Shown here: one piece after another, positions 1-7,551 of the stretch
How the letters are laid out: the number at the start of each line of letters is the position of its first letter
How positions within the stretch are numbered: the first letter of the stretch is position 1
From: Nocardioides mesophilus
Lineage (GTDB): Bacteria; Actinomycetota; Actinomycetes; Propionibacteriales; Nocardioidaceae
NCBI RefSeq assembly: GCF_014395785.1
Contig: NZ_CP060713.1
Span: 400,501 to 464,500, forward strand
Direction: 5' to 3'
DNA: 64,000 nucleotides
Notes under the pieces: generated by a model
What the model was told of the DNA's origin: nothing
Database searches by the model: none
The model's input: the letters and a program-made list of their open reading frames with translations, nothing else
Position numbers and translations under genes: made by a program

Positions 1-448
1 ACGGGGCGATGTCCGCGTCGTAGGTCAGGCCGTAGTCGTTCTCGTCGAACGCCTTCCGCACCAGCGCCGCCTTGAGGTCATCGGAGTCGGCGTCGAGCTT
101 CGGGAACCTCTGCAGCAGCCGCAGCGCGTTCACCTTCTGCCCGGCGGACGGGTTCAGGTCGATCTTGGCGAACGCGACGGTCGAGGCCGGCAGGACGTCC
201 TCGGGCTGCGGGCCTCCTCCCGTGAGGAATCCGGCCGCCCAGGAAGCTCCCCAGGCGACGCCACCGACGAGCACCACGGCCAGGCCGCCGGTGACGATCC
301 GGCGCGCCGTGGTCGCGCCGGCCCGACCGGCGCGGTCGGCGCGGTCGGCGTCCGACGCGGTGCCGGGACCGAACGCGACCGCATCGGTCACCGGATCTGT
401 CGCCGGGTCGCTCTGGTCCCCCGGCCTGGCTGCCTCGTCGTGCGTCAC
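1..448 (-). CDS. DUF3352-type membrane-anchored protein, C-terminus beyond window
   Basis: The gene runs off the left edge; about 149 codons are visible. The GTG start is chosen because a GAGGAG ribosome site sits about 5 bases upstream. Residues 1-45 are hydrophilic and Asp/Ala-rich, then one membrane segment follows (VTGGLAVVLVGGVAWGAS). The outer domain opens with PEDVLPASTVAFAKIDLN, which I recognise as the usual start of the DUF3352 family of actinobacterial proteins. Its biochemical function is unknown. It lies downstream of the MmpL transporter gene on the same strand with a 111-base gap, so co-transcription is possible but not shown. Confidence 0.75.
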   Translation of the reverse strand, partial: MTHDEAARPGDQSDPATDPVTDAVAFGPGTASDADRADRAGRAGATTARRIVTGGLAVVLVGGVAWGASWAAGFLTGGGPQPEDVLPASTVAFAKIDLNPSAGQKVNALRLLQRFPKLDADSDDLKAALVRKAFDENDYGLTYDADIAP

Positions 449-559
449 GGTGTCTCCTCGGTGCGGTGTCGTTCGTGCCGGTCGCGCGGCCCCGGCGGCT
501 GCCAGGGTCGCACTCCACACCGTGCCTGGTGAGGCGTTTCGCGACATCCGTCCCGGTAC

Positions 560-2755
560 TCAGATCCGGGCAGCGGGCTCCGTCGCCTGATCCGGGGCGC
601 CGCGCAGGCCCTCTCCCTCGATGTCCACGTCGGGCAGGGTCTTGTCGAGCCACCGCGGCAGCCACCACGCCTTGTCGCCGAGGAAGGACATGACCGCCGG
701 CACGAGCGAGAGCCGCACGACGAAGGCGTCGACGAGCACGCCGAACGCCAGGGCGAAGCCCATCGACTTGATGATCGGGTCGTCGACCAGGATGAAGCCC
801 GAGAAGACCGAGATCATGATCAGTGCGGCCGCCACGACCACCCGGGCCCCGTGCCCGACCCCTGAGACGATCGCCTGCTCGGCGGTCTCGCCGTGCACGA
901 AGTCCTCCCGCATCCGGGAGACGAGGAAGACCTCGTAGTCCATGGCCAGCCCGAAGAGGATGCCGATCAGCAGGACCGGCAGGAAGCTCACCAGCGGCCC
1001 GGCGGTGTCCAGCCCGACGAGCTGGACCAACCAGCCCCACTGGAAGATCGCGACGGTGGCGCCGAAGGTCGCGCCCACGGTGAGCAGGAAGCCCGCCGTC
1101 GCCTTCAGCGGGACCAGCAGGGAGCGGAACACCAGCATCAGCAGCAAGAAGCTGAGCCCGACCACGACGAGCAGGTAGATCGGCAGCGCGTCGCGGAGCT
1201 TGTCCGAGATGTCGACGCCGACGGCGGTGACACCGGTCAGCGCGATCTCGGTGCCGGTCGCGTCGGCGGTGGACGCCAACGCCGTGCGGAGGTCGCGCAC
1301 CAGCTCGAAGGTCGCCTCCTCGGTCGGGCCGGAGGCGGGCACCACCGCCACCAGGGCGGTCCTGCCGTCGGCGCTGGTTCCTCCCGGTGCCGCCGCGAGC
1401 ACGCCGGCGGTCCCGGTCACCACCGAAGCGGCCTGCTCCGCCGCCGTCTGGACGGCGCCCGGGTCCTCGCCGTGGACCACCATGACCAGCCGTCCGTTGA
1501 AGCCCTCGCCGAAGCCTTCGGCGATGAGGTCGTACGCCTCGCGCTTGCTGGTGCCGACCGGGGCGGTGCCGTCGTCGGGGAGCGCCAGCTGCATGCCGGC
1601 GGCGGGGATGGCCAGCACGCCGAGGGCGGCGACACCGACCACCAGGACCGGCACCCGGGCCTTGACCACCCACCGGCCCCAGGTGAAGCCGTGGTTGCTG
1701 GTGGCGTCCTCCGGGTCGACGTGCTGCCCGGTGGCGGCGTACGCCGTGCGCTGCCGGCGCGAGAGCACCCGGTCACCGGCGAAGCCCAGCAGCGCCGGCA
1801 GCAGGGTCACCGCGACCAGGACCGCGACGGCCACCGTGCCGGCGGCCGCCAGCCCCATCGAGGTGAGGAACGGGATGCCGACCACGGAGAGACCGGCCAG
1901 TGCGATGACCACGGTGAGACCGGCGAAGACGACCGCGGAGCCGGCGGTGCCGACGGCGCGGCCGGCCGCCTCCTGCCGGTCCAGGCCGGTGGCCACGTTG
2001 TGCCGGTAGCGCGACGTGATGAACAACGAGTAGTCGATCCCGACCGCGAGGCCGAGCATCAGCGCGAGCACCGGCGTCACGCTGGTCAGGTCGACGACGT
2101 GGCCGAGCAGCAGGATGGTCACCATGCCGACGCCGAGGCCGATGAGCGCGTTGACCATGGTCATCCCGGCGGCGACCAGCGAGCCGAACGTGATCACCAG
2201 CACGACCAGCGCGACCGCGACGCCGATCGCCTCGGTGGACCCGACCGCGGGCTCGGTCATCAGCGGCTCTCCGCCGGCCGCCACGGCCCAGCCCTCGGGA
2301 GCGCCCTCCCCGATCGCCTCGTAGGCCGAGCGCTGCTGCTCGCTGAGCGCGTCGGCGACCTCACCGAACTGCACGCTCACCAGCGCGTAACGACCGTCAC
2401 GGCTGATCGCCTGGGTGTCGTAGGGGCTGGCGGCTGCGACCACGCCGGGGACCTCGCCGGCCTCCTGGACGACGGCCGTCACCACGGCCCTGCCGGCCGG
2501 GTCCAGGACGCTCTCGCCCTCGGGGGCGCGGACCGCCACCGTCCCCGCGGCCCCGGCGGCCTGCGGGAACTCGTCGGCCAGGGCGTCCAGCGCCCGCTGC
2601 GACTCGGTTCCGGGGATGCTGACGCTGGAGGTGGCCGCGGTCCCGACCGAGACGAGGCCCACCACGAGCACCCCCAGGAGGAGCACCCACGCCGACACCA
2701 CGGTGCCGCGACGCCGGAAACCGAAGTGCCCGATCCGGTAGAGGAGGTTGGCCAT
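560..2755 (-). CDS. MMPL-family RND transporter
   Basis: This 731-residue protein has the layout of actinobacterial MmpL exporters: an N-terminal membrane helix (residues 18-40), a periplasmic loop, a block of six helices, a second periplasmic loop and a second block of helices. Each membrane block has the Asp-Tyr pair used for proton relay: VGIDYSLFITSRYRH in the first and GLAMDYEVFLVSRMRED in the second. Such proteins export lipids, siderophores or drugs using the proton gradient; the substrate cannot be told here. The ATG start at 2755 gives the canonical N-terminus. The gene faces a TetR-type regulator across a palindromic operator, so repression by that neighbour and induction by a ligand is the likely control. 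Full length, no lesion seen. Confidence 0.93.
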   Translation of the reverse strand: MANLLYRIGHFGFRRRGTVVSAWVLLLGVLVVGLVSVGTAATSSVSIPGTESQRALDALADEFPQAAGAAGTVAVRAPEGESVLDPAGRAVVTAVVQEAGEVPGVVAAASPYDTQAISRDGRYALVSVQFGEVADALSEQQRSAYEAIGEGAPEGWAVAAGGEPLMTEPAVGSTEAIGVAVALVVLVITFGSLVAAGMTMVNALIGLGVGMVTILLLGHVVDLTSVTPVLALMLGLAVGIDYSLFITSRYRHNVATGLDRQEAAGRAVGTAGSAVVFAGLTVVIALAGLSVVGIPFLTSMGLAAAGTVAVAVLVAVTLLPALLGFAGDRVLSRRQRTAYAATGQHVDPEDATSNHGFTWGRWVVKARVPVLVVGVAALGVLAIPAAGMQLALPDDGTAPVGTSKREAYDLIAEGFGEGFNGRLVMVVHGEDPGAVQTAAEQAASVVTGTAGVLAAAPGGTSADGRTALVAVVPASGPTEEATFELVRDLRTALASTADATGTEIALTGVTAVGVDISDKLRDALPIYLLVVVGLSFLLLMLVFRSLLVPLKATAGFLLTVGATFGATVAIFQWGWLVQLVGLDTAGPLVSFLPVLLIGILFGLAMDYEVFLVSRMREDFVHGETAEQAIVSGVGHGARVVVAAALIMISVFSGFILVDDPIIKSMGFALAFGVLVDAFVVRLSLVPAVMSFLGDKAWWLPRWLDKTLPDVDIEGEGLRGAPDQATEPAARI

Positions 2756-2802
2756 CAGGGTGCTCCCGGTCAGTGGTCGAGGTGCAGGGGGGACCCCTCG
2801 AA

Positions 2803-2848
2803 GTTAGACGTTCGACTAGCCCCAAGCAAGCCGATCGGCTAACTTGGG
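2803..2848. promoter_or_regulatory. Probable TetR operator between mmpL and tetR
   Basis: Two adjacent dyads lie between the divergent genes. Site A (2803-2820, gttagacgttcgactagc) is an imperfect palindrome. Site B (2821-2848) has the perfect 12-bp core AGCCGATCGGCT at 2829-2840, flanked by CCCAAG and CTTGGG arms. Both share the pattern GTTAG-N-CG-N-TCG-N-CT(A/T) when site B is read on the other strand. The position 48 bases upstream of mmpL and 74 bases upstream of tetR is typical for a self-repressing TetR pair. Binding is inferred. Confidence 0.65.
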
Positions 2849-2921
2849 TGCTCATGTGCCCGGCGTCACCCTGCATCCAGCGCCGGTGAGACCGGGCAGG
2901 GCTCGGGGAGGAGGAAACGGC

Positions 2922-3506
2922 ATGGCGAGACCGCACGCGCCTCGCGGGCAGGGACGAGCACGCGTCATCGACGCCGCCCTCGAGCTCTTCGCCGAGCACG
3001 GCGTCAGCGGGACCTCACTGCAGATGATCGCCGACCACCTGGGCGTGACGAAGGCGGCGGTCTACTACCAGTTCCACGCCAAGGAGGACATCGTCCTGGC
3101 CGTCGTGGAGTCCGCCTTCGACGAGATGCGCGGCACCATCGCCGACGCCGAGGCCGCCGCCTCCGCCGACGACGCGACCGGGGTCGCGCTCGCGGGCCTC
3201 GTCGACCTGATCATCGGGCACCGCCAGGTCATGGCCAGCGTCTCCCGGGACCCCGAGCTCGGACGGATCCTGGAGTCCCACGAGGCGTTCAACTCCCTCA
3301 CCAGTCGCCTGGGCGAGCTGCTGCTCGGCCCCGTCCCGGACACCCGTCGGCGGGTGGCGGCCTCCGTGATCGGAGGCCTGGCCCACGCGGCCGCGGACCC
3401 CCTCCTCGCCGACATCGACGACGCGGTGCTCCGCGAGCAGCTGCTGCACCTCGGCACTCTGCTGCTGTCCAGTGGCTCCCCCACGCGGACCAAAGCCACC
3501 AGCTGA
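2922..3506 (+). CDS. TetR/AcrR-family transcriptional regulator
   Basis: This is a 194-residue DNA-binding repressor. The ATG at 2922 is preferred over upstream in-frame starts because GGGGAGGAGG lies just before it and it gives a normal TetR N-terminus. The helix-turn-helix occupies roughly residues 18-60, including GTSLQMIADHLGVTKAAVYY, the classical TetR recognition region. The rest is a helical ligand domain that I cannot assign to a ligand. It diverges from the MmpL transporter gene, with two palindromes between them. By analogy with other divergent TetR-transporter pairs it probably represses both itself and the exporter. Length and domain layout are normal for the family. Confidence 0.92.
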   Translation: MARPHAPRGQGRARVIDAALELFAEHGVSGTSLQMIADHLGVTKAAVYYQFHAKEDIVLAVVESAFDEMRGTIADAEAAASADDATGVALAGLVDLIIGHRQVMASVSRDPELGRILESHEAFNSLTSRLGELLLGPVPDTRRRVAASVIGGLAHAAADPLLADIDDAVLREQLLHLGTLLLSSGSPTRTKATS

Positions 3507-3615
3507 GCGCCGAAGGTCCCGGACCGAGCGGAACAGAGCCCCGTCGCGGGAGCCGGCTCCCTACCGTGGGAGAAGCCGGGGCGCGGGCCCCGGAGCGGGT
3601 CGAGACGGGGGCACC

Positions 3616-5346
3616 ATGTCGCGACTTTCCAGGCTGTCGGGGCGCACCTGGCTGCGGACAGGTGCGGTGGCCGCGGTGGTGGTGAGCACCCTGGCCGTCA
3701 TCGGCGTCGCCGGACCAGGCCGGCCGGCACCGGCGGTGAAGCCAGCCCCCTCGGTCCGAGGGTCCACGGACTCCGGGGACTCCGCGGTTGCGCAGGCCGC
3801 GCAGGCCGCGCAGGCCAGACCCAACATCGTCTTCATCATGGTCGACGACATGCGCGACGACGACCTGCGCTTCATGCCCTGGACCCGCCGCTTGATCCGC
3901 GACCAGGGGGTCCGGTTCGTGAACTCGTTCGCCCCGTTCCCGCTGTGCTGCCCCGCGCGCGCCTCGGTGCTGACCGGCCGCTACGCCCACAACCACCAGG
4001 TCTACGGGGTCAACGCGCCGTACGCGTTCCCCTCCTTCCACGACCGCTCGACGATCGCCACCTGGCTGCACGACGCCGGCTATGCCACGGTCTACGTCGG
4101 CAAGTACCTCAACGGCTACGGCTCGATGCCGAGGCCGGGCCACCGGACCGGCAAGTCGCTGCACTACGTCCCTCCGGGCTGGAGCCGCTGGCGGGCCTCC
4201 ATCGACGGCGGCCTACCCGCGAGCGACCCGCGGGCCGGGGGCACCTACAACTTCTTCGACACCACCCTGAGCCGTAACGGCGAGGGCTTCGTGAACTACC
4301 GGGGGCGCTACCAGTCCCGGGTGTACGGCGAGCTCACCGAGGAGATCATCCGCGGCCGTGCGCCCGCGGCCCGGCCGTACTTCCTCTACGTCTCCTACAC
4401 CGCTCCGCACTCCGGCTCCCCGGTGGAGCCCGACGACCCGGCGCCGGTGCGCCGCAACGACGGCCAGCTCGTGGACTTCCTGACCACGGCCCGGCCCGAC
4501 GACGTCAAGGGCCGCTTCGACCGCCGGGTCCGGGCCGCGCCGGGTGCCGACTGGAAGGACCCCGACTTCAGCGACAAGCCCGGCTACCTGCGCGCGCCAC
4601 CGATCAACGCCGCGGAGCGCCGGGCGATGCTCGAGGTCACGCGGCAGCGGGCGGAGGCCCTGTCGGTGGTCGACAGCCAGGTCCGGCGTACCGTCGCGGC
4701 GGTCGAGGCCAGCGGCGAGGCGCGAAGGACGCTGATCCTGTTCACCTCCGACAACGGCTACTTCCTCGGCGAGCAGCGGAGGCGTCAGGGCAAGATCTTC
4801 CCGCACGAGCCGTCGCTACGCGTGCCGTTGCTGCTCCGCGGGCCCGGGATAGCGGCGGGCGGGCGTCGCCACGACCCGGTCACCTCCATCGACCTCGCGC
4901 CCACCCTGGCGGACCTGGCCGGGGTGACCCCGCCCAGCCGCGTGGACGGCGTCTCGGTCCTCGACGTCGCCCGGCACGGCGACCGCGGCTGGGTGCGCGC
5001 GGTGCTCACCGAGACCGGACCGATGATGGGGGTCCGCCGCAACACCAACGAGGCGGGCCAGCCACTGTCCTCAGGGGGACGGCGCGACGTGCGGTTCGCG
5101 ATCGGGGTGCGCACCAGCCGCTACCTCTACGTCGACCTCGCCGGCGGTGCCCGGGAGCTCTACGACCTGGCCAAGGACCCCCGGGAGTACCGCAACCTCG
5201 TCGGGGTCCGCGCCTACGCGGCCACGCAGCGCGAGCTGGCGCAGGTGCTCGACCGGGTCCGCGCCTGCGACGGCCGGGCCTGCGCGGCGCCGCTCCCCCG
5301 GAGCTCGCCACCGGCCCGTGACGCCGCCCCGGACCTCAGCGGTTGA
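3616..5346 (+). CDS. Secreted sulfatase (formylglycine type)
   Basis: A 576-residue protein of the alkaline-phosphatase-like sulfatase family that hydrolyses sulfate esters. The ATG at 3616 follows a purine-rich site (GAGACGGGGG) and opens a hydrophobic signal or anchor segment (residues 13-33). A low-complexity stretch follows, including a tandem AQA repeat near residues 59-66. The catalytic domain begins with PNIVFIMVDDMRDDD, whose Asp pair binds the metal. The modification motif is C111-C112-P113-A114-R115, in which C111 would become formylglycine, followed by SVLTG. A second metal site is TSDNGYFLGE. The substrate is unknown; the sequence resembles arylsulfatases and N-acetylglucosamine-6-sulfatases. 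Its 3' end overlaps the small gene on the other strand by 11 bases. Confidence 0.92.
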   Translation: MSRLSRLSGRTWLRTGAVAAVVVSTLAVIGVAGPGRPAPAVKPAPSVRGSTDSGDSAVAQAAQAAQARPNIVFIMVDDMRDDDLRFMPWTRRLIRDQGVRFVNSFAPFPLCCPARASVLTGRYAHNHQVYGVNAPYAFPSFHDRSTIATWLHDAGYATVYVGKYLNGYGSMPRPGHRTGKSLHYVPPGWSRWRASIDGGLPASDPRAGGTYNFFDTTLSRNGEGFVNYRGRYQSRVYGELTEEIIRGRAPAARPYFLYVSYTAPHSGSPVEPDDPAPVRRNDGQLVDFLTTARPDDVKGRFDRRVRAAPGADWKDPDFSDKPGYLRAPPINAAERRAMLEVTRQRAEALSVVDSQVRRTVAAVEASGEARRTLILFTSDNGYFLGEQRRRQGKIFPHEPSLRVPLLLRGPGIAAGGRRHDPVTSIDLAPTLADLAGVTPPSRVDGVSVLDVARHGDRGWVRAVLTETGPMMGVRRNTNEAGQPLSSGGRRDVRFAIGVRTSRYLYVDLAGGARELYDLAKDPREYRNLVGVRAYAATQRELAQVLDRVRACDGRACAAPLPRSSPPARDAAPDLSG

Positions 5347-5431
5347 GCAGCAGGAACAGCAGGAGCGTGACGACGGCGGAGATCAGCAGCGACCCCATGC
5401 AACCGGTGCGGTTGCTGAAGAAGAAGAACAC
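5336..5431 (-). CDS. 31-residue single-helix membrane peptide
   Basis: This gene is very short but well supported. A GAGGAGG ribosome site lies 4-5 bases upstream of the GTG at 5431. The product starts MFFFFSNRTGCMGSL and ends in a Leu/Val-rich helix (VVTLLLFLLL) followed by Asn-Arg. I recognise this layout (FFFF, SNR, GC-GS, then a hydrophobic helix) from tiny conserved actinobacterial proteins with no known role. The helix of about 18 residues is enough to span a membrane once. The stop lies inside the convergent sulfatase gene, an 11-base antisense overlap. The function is unknown. Confidence 0.72.
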   Translation of the reverse strand: MFFFFSNRTGCMGSLLISAVVTLLLFLLLNR

Positions 5432-5493
5432 GGGGCCTCCTCAGGCATCGAGAGCCCCCCGGTACCCGCGGCGACCCGGACGAAACGCCCGTC

Positions 5494-6273
5494 TCAGTTC
5501 AGTGGCCGGGTGCCCTCCGGCAGCCCGCCGCCACGGTGCACGTCCAGGACCAGGTCCTCCAGCGCGGTCAGTGCGACCCGCTGGGACCACGGCCCGTAGG
5601 AGACCCGGGCCACGCCCAGCTCCTGCATCCGCTGCAGAGGCAGGGATCCGGGCACCCCGATCAGCGTCAGCCGCTGCGGGCCGAGCGCGTCGACCAGCGT
5701 GGACACCTGCGTCTCGTCGAGCCGGCCGGGGACGAAGACGACCGGTGCGCCGGCGTCCAGGTAGGCCCGGCAGCGCTCCACGGCGTCGGCGAGCACCTCC
5801 TGCGGGTCGCGGTCGCCCGCGGTGAGGAAGGTGTCGGTGCGGGCGTTGAGCACGAAGTCGTCGACGCCCTCGGCCCGAGCAGCGTTCATGGCCTGCCTGA
5901 CGGCGGCCACCGCGTCGGTCAGCGGCTTCATCTGGTCCTCGAGGTTCGCGCCCACGATGCCGACGCCGATCGCCTTGCGGACCGTCTCGCCCGGCTCGTC
6001 GTACCCGGCCTCGAGGTCGGCGGTGACCGGTACGTCGACCGCCGACGCGATCCGGCCGACGGCCTCGATCATCAGGTCGACGGGAATCTGCTCACCGTCC
6101 GGGTAGCCGTAGGAGGCGGCGATCGAGTGGCTCGCGGTGGCGAGGGCCCGCGTGCCCTCCACGCCGGCCACCACCCGGGCGCTGATCACGTCCCAGACGT
6201 TCACGACCCTCAGCAGCTCGGGGTCCTGGTGCAGCCGGAGCAGCTCGGTGGCCCGGGTCTGTGTCTCGTTCAC
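5494..6273 (-). CDS. Isocitrate lyase/PEP mutase-family enzyme
   Basis: This 259-residue TIM-barrel protein belongs to the PEP mutase/isocitrate lyase superfamily, whose members make or break C-C or P-C bonds next to a carboxylate with a bound magnesium. The metal and substrate region is visible as VPVTADLEAGY, then GANLEDQ and VLNARTDTFL. It lacks the long insertions and KKCGH motif of true isocitrate lyase and is nearer to the 2-methylisocitrate lyase/oxaloacetate decarboxylase-like branch. The reaction cannot be fixed from sequence alone. The GTG start has an AGAGGAA site 7 bases upstream. The gene stands alone between the 31-residue peptide gene and the amidase gene on the same strand. 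Confidence 0.85.
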   Translation of the reverse strand: MNETQTRATELLRLHQDPELLRVVNVWDVISARVVAGVEGTRALATASHSIAASYGYPDGEQIPVDLMIEAVGRIASAVDVPVTADLEAGYDEPGETVRKAIGVGIVGANLEDQMKPLTDAVAAVRQAMNAARAEGVDDFVLNARTDTFLTAGDRDPQEVLADAVERCRAYLDAGAPVVFVPGRLDETQVSTLVDALGPQRLTLIGVPGSLPLQRMQELGVARVSYGPWSQRVALTALEDLVLDVHRGGGLPEGTRPLN

Positions 6274-6333
6274 CGGTGGGTTCCTCTCGTCGTGGCGGCT
6301 GGTCGCCCCCAGCCTGCCCGACGCGGCAAAGCC

Positions 6334-6831
6334 TCAGGTGCGCCAGTAGTGGCGGACCAGCTCCATGTAGTGCGACCACCACCACCACTCCCCCGGGTCG
6401 GTGTGGCTGGAACCCGGTACCTCGTTGTGGCCGATGATGTGGTCGCGGTCCAGCGGGATCCCCCACTGACCGTGCAGGTAGGCGACCAGCTTGGCCGAGG
6501 AGCGGAACATCTCCTCGGTGAACCACGCCGGGTCGTCGACGAAGCCCTCGTGCTCGATGCCGATGCTGCGGGTGTTGTAGTCCCAGTTGCCGGCGTGCCA
6601 GGCGATGTCCTGGTTCTTGACGCACTGGGCGATCTTGCCGTCGCTGGAGCGGACCACGTAGTGCGCGGAGACCGCGGCGTTCGGGTTCGCGAACCAGTTG
6701 ACCGATCCGGCCCAGGACCCCTGGGTGACGTGGATGATGATCCGGTTGACCTTGCGCCGCCCCCGGGACGCGTCGGTGTAGTTCGTCGGGGCGGCCGGTC
6801 GCCACACCATCGCCGGCTTGCGCTGGCCCAT
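6334..6831 (-). CDS. N-acetylmuramoyl-L-alanine amidase domain protein (second half of a split enzyme)
   Basis: This 165-residue protein is an Amidase_2/PGRP-type zinc amidase that cuts the bond between MurNAc and the stem peptide. Visible elements are NRIIIHVTQGSW (first zinc His), SAHYVVRSSDG, AWHAGNW, SIGIEHEGF and, near the end, SSHTDPGEWWWW (second zinc His). It has no signal peptide. Its ATG at 6831 overlaps the stop of the upstream gene by one base (TGATG), with AGGAG 5 bases before the start, so it is translationally coupled. In Streptomyces proteins that I recall, the upstream gene's domain and this one form a single secreted chain. Here they are separate, leaving export unexplained. 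Confidence 0.88.
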   Translation of the reverse strand: MGQRKPAMVWRPAAPTNYTDASRGRRKVNRIIIHVTQGSWAGSVNWFANPNAAVSAHYVVRSSDGKIAQCVKNQDIAWHAGNWDYNTRSIGIEHEGFVDDPAWFTEEMFRSSAKLVAYLHGQWGIPLDRDHIIGHNEVPGSSHTDPGEWWWWSHYMELVRHYWRT

Positions 6832-7457
6832 CAGAGCTCCTGTCCCTGCGGGGCGAGCACGACCCGCTGCTTCGACGTGGTGCGGTGGTCGAACCCGCCG
6901 GCGAGCACGTCGCCCACCTGCTCGGCGTACAGGTCGCCGGAGCCGATCCCGGTCGCGGCCTGGATCCGCGGCCCACCGCCGCCGTGGCCGGCGACCGCCG
7001 GGAGCCAGTCGCGGCTGCGGCCGGGTCGCTGCCGGCCCTGCGAGTGGGCCAGCACCGCGGCGCCGCCGCGCAGGTTGGCGGCCCGGTCGGTCATCAACGC
7101 CTGGACGGGGAGGCCGGTCAGCTCGGCGGCCAGGCCGAGGGTGTCCTCCCAGGGGTTGCGCACCAGGGCCATCACGCCGTGGCTGCCGCGCGCCTCCGGA
7201 TCGCCGAACCGGTAGTCGCCGGCCCCCGGCGGCGGCATCTCCCACCGGGTGTTCGCGTAGCCGAGGGCCAGCAGCAGCTCCGGCGGCACCCCGAAGTCCC
7301 GGGCCGCGGCCCGGACGTCGGCGAGCACGCCGGGCGCCGTGTCACGCGGGCGGGCTGTCGCGGCACCGGCGGAGAGCACCGTCAGTGCCGCGGCGATGCC
7401 GGCCATTCCGGCCATTCCGGTCCGGAGGATGCCGCGGCGGGTCAGCTCGTCTGTCAT
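6831..7457 (-). CDS. Tat-exported lysozyme-like protein (first half of a split amidase)
   Basis: A 208-residue secreted protein. The N-terminus MTDELTRRGILRTGMAG has a twin-arginine motif followed by a hydrophobic core and an Ala-rich cleavage region (LSAGAATARP). The mature part resembles the lytic-transglycosylase-like N-terminal region of Streptomyces peptidoglycan amidases: FGVPPELLLALGYANTRWE, GVMALVRNP, LTGLPVQALMTDRAANLRGG, AEQVGDVLAGG. The chain stops exactly where the amidase domain would be expected and couples to it through TGATG. The amidase frame is -1 relative to this one and stays open upstream, so a -1 frameshift would create the fused protein. Whether the split is natural needs homologue comparison. 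Confidence 0.8.
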   Translation of the reverse strand: MTDELTRRGILRTGMAGMAGIAAALTVLSAGAATARPRDTAPGVLADVRAAARDFGVPPELLLALGYANTRWEMPPPGAGDYRFGDPEARGSHGVMALVRNPWEDTLGLAAELTGLPVQALMTDRAANLRGGAAVLAHSQGRQRPGRSRDWLPAVAGHGGGGPRIQAATGIGSGDLYAEQVGDVLAGGFDHRTTSKQRVVLAPQGQEL

Positions 7458-7551
7458 GGGTGCCTCCCGAGAAGCGTGAACAGAGCTCGATCACAGTAGG
7501 TGACAAAGTGACAGATGGGAAACAGGAGGCCTAAGTGGCCGGAGCGGACTT

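Noticed and set aside
893-2842. Long open frame antisense to the mmpL gene
   Set aside because: It is a high-GC shadow: Arg/Gly/His-rich, low complexity, no family, no ribosome site, and it covers a well-supported transporter gene.
5494-6273. True isocitrate lyase (glyoxylate cycle)
   Set aside because: Too short, and the KKCGH active-site motif is absent.
6334-7457. Prophage endolysin
   Set aside because: The Tat signal, domain order and absence of any phage genes nearby fit a chromosomal cell-wall amidase.
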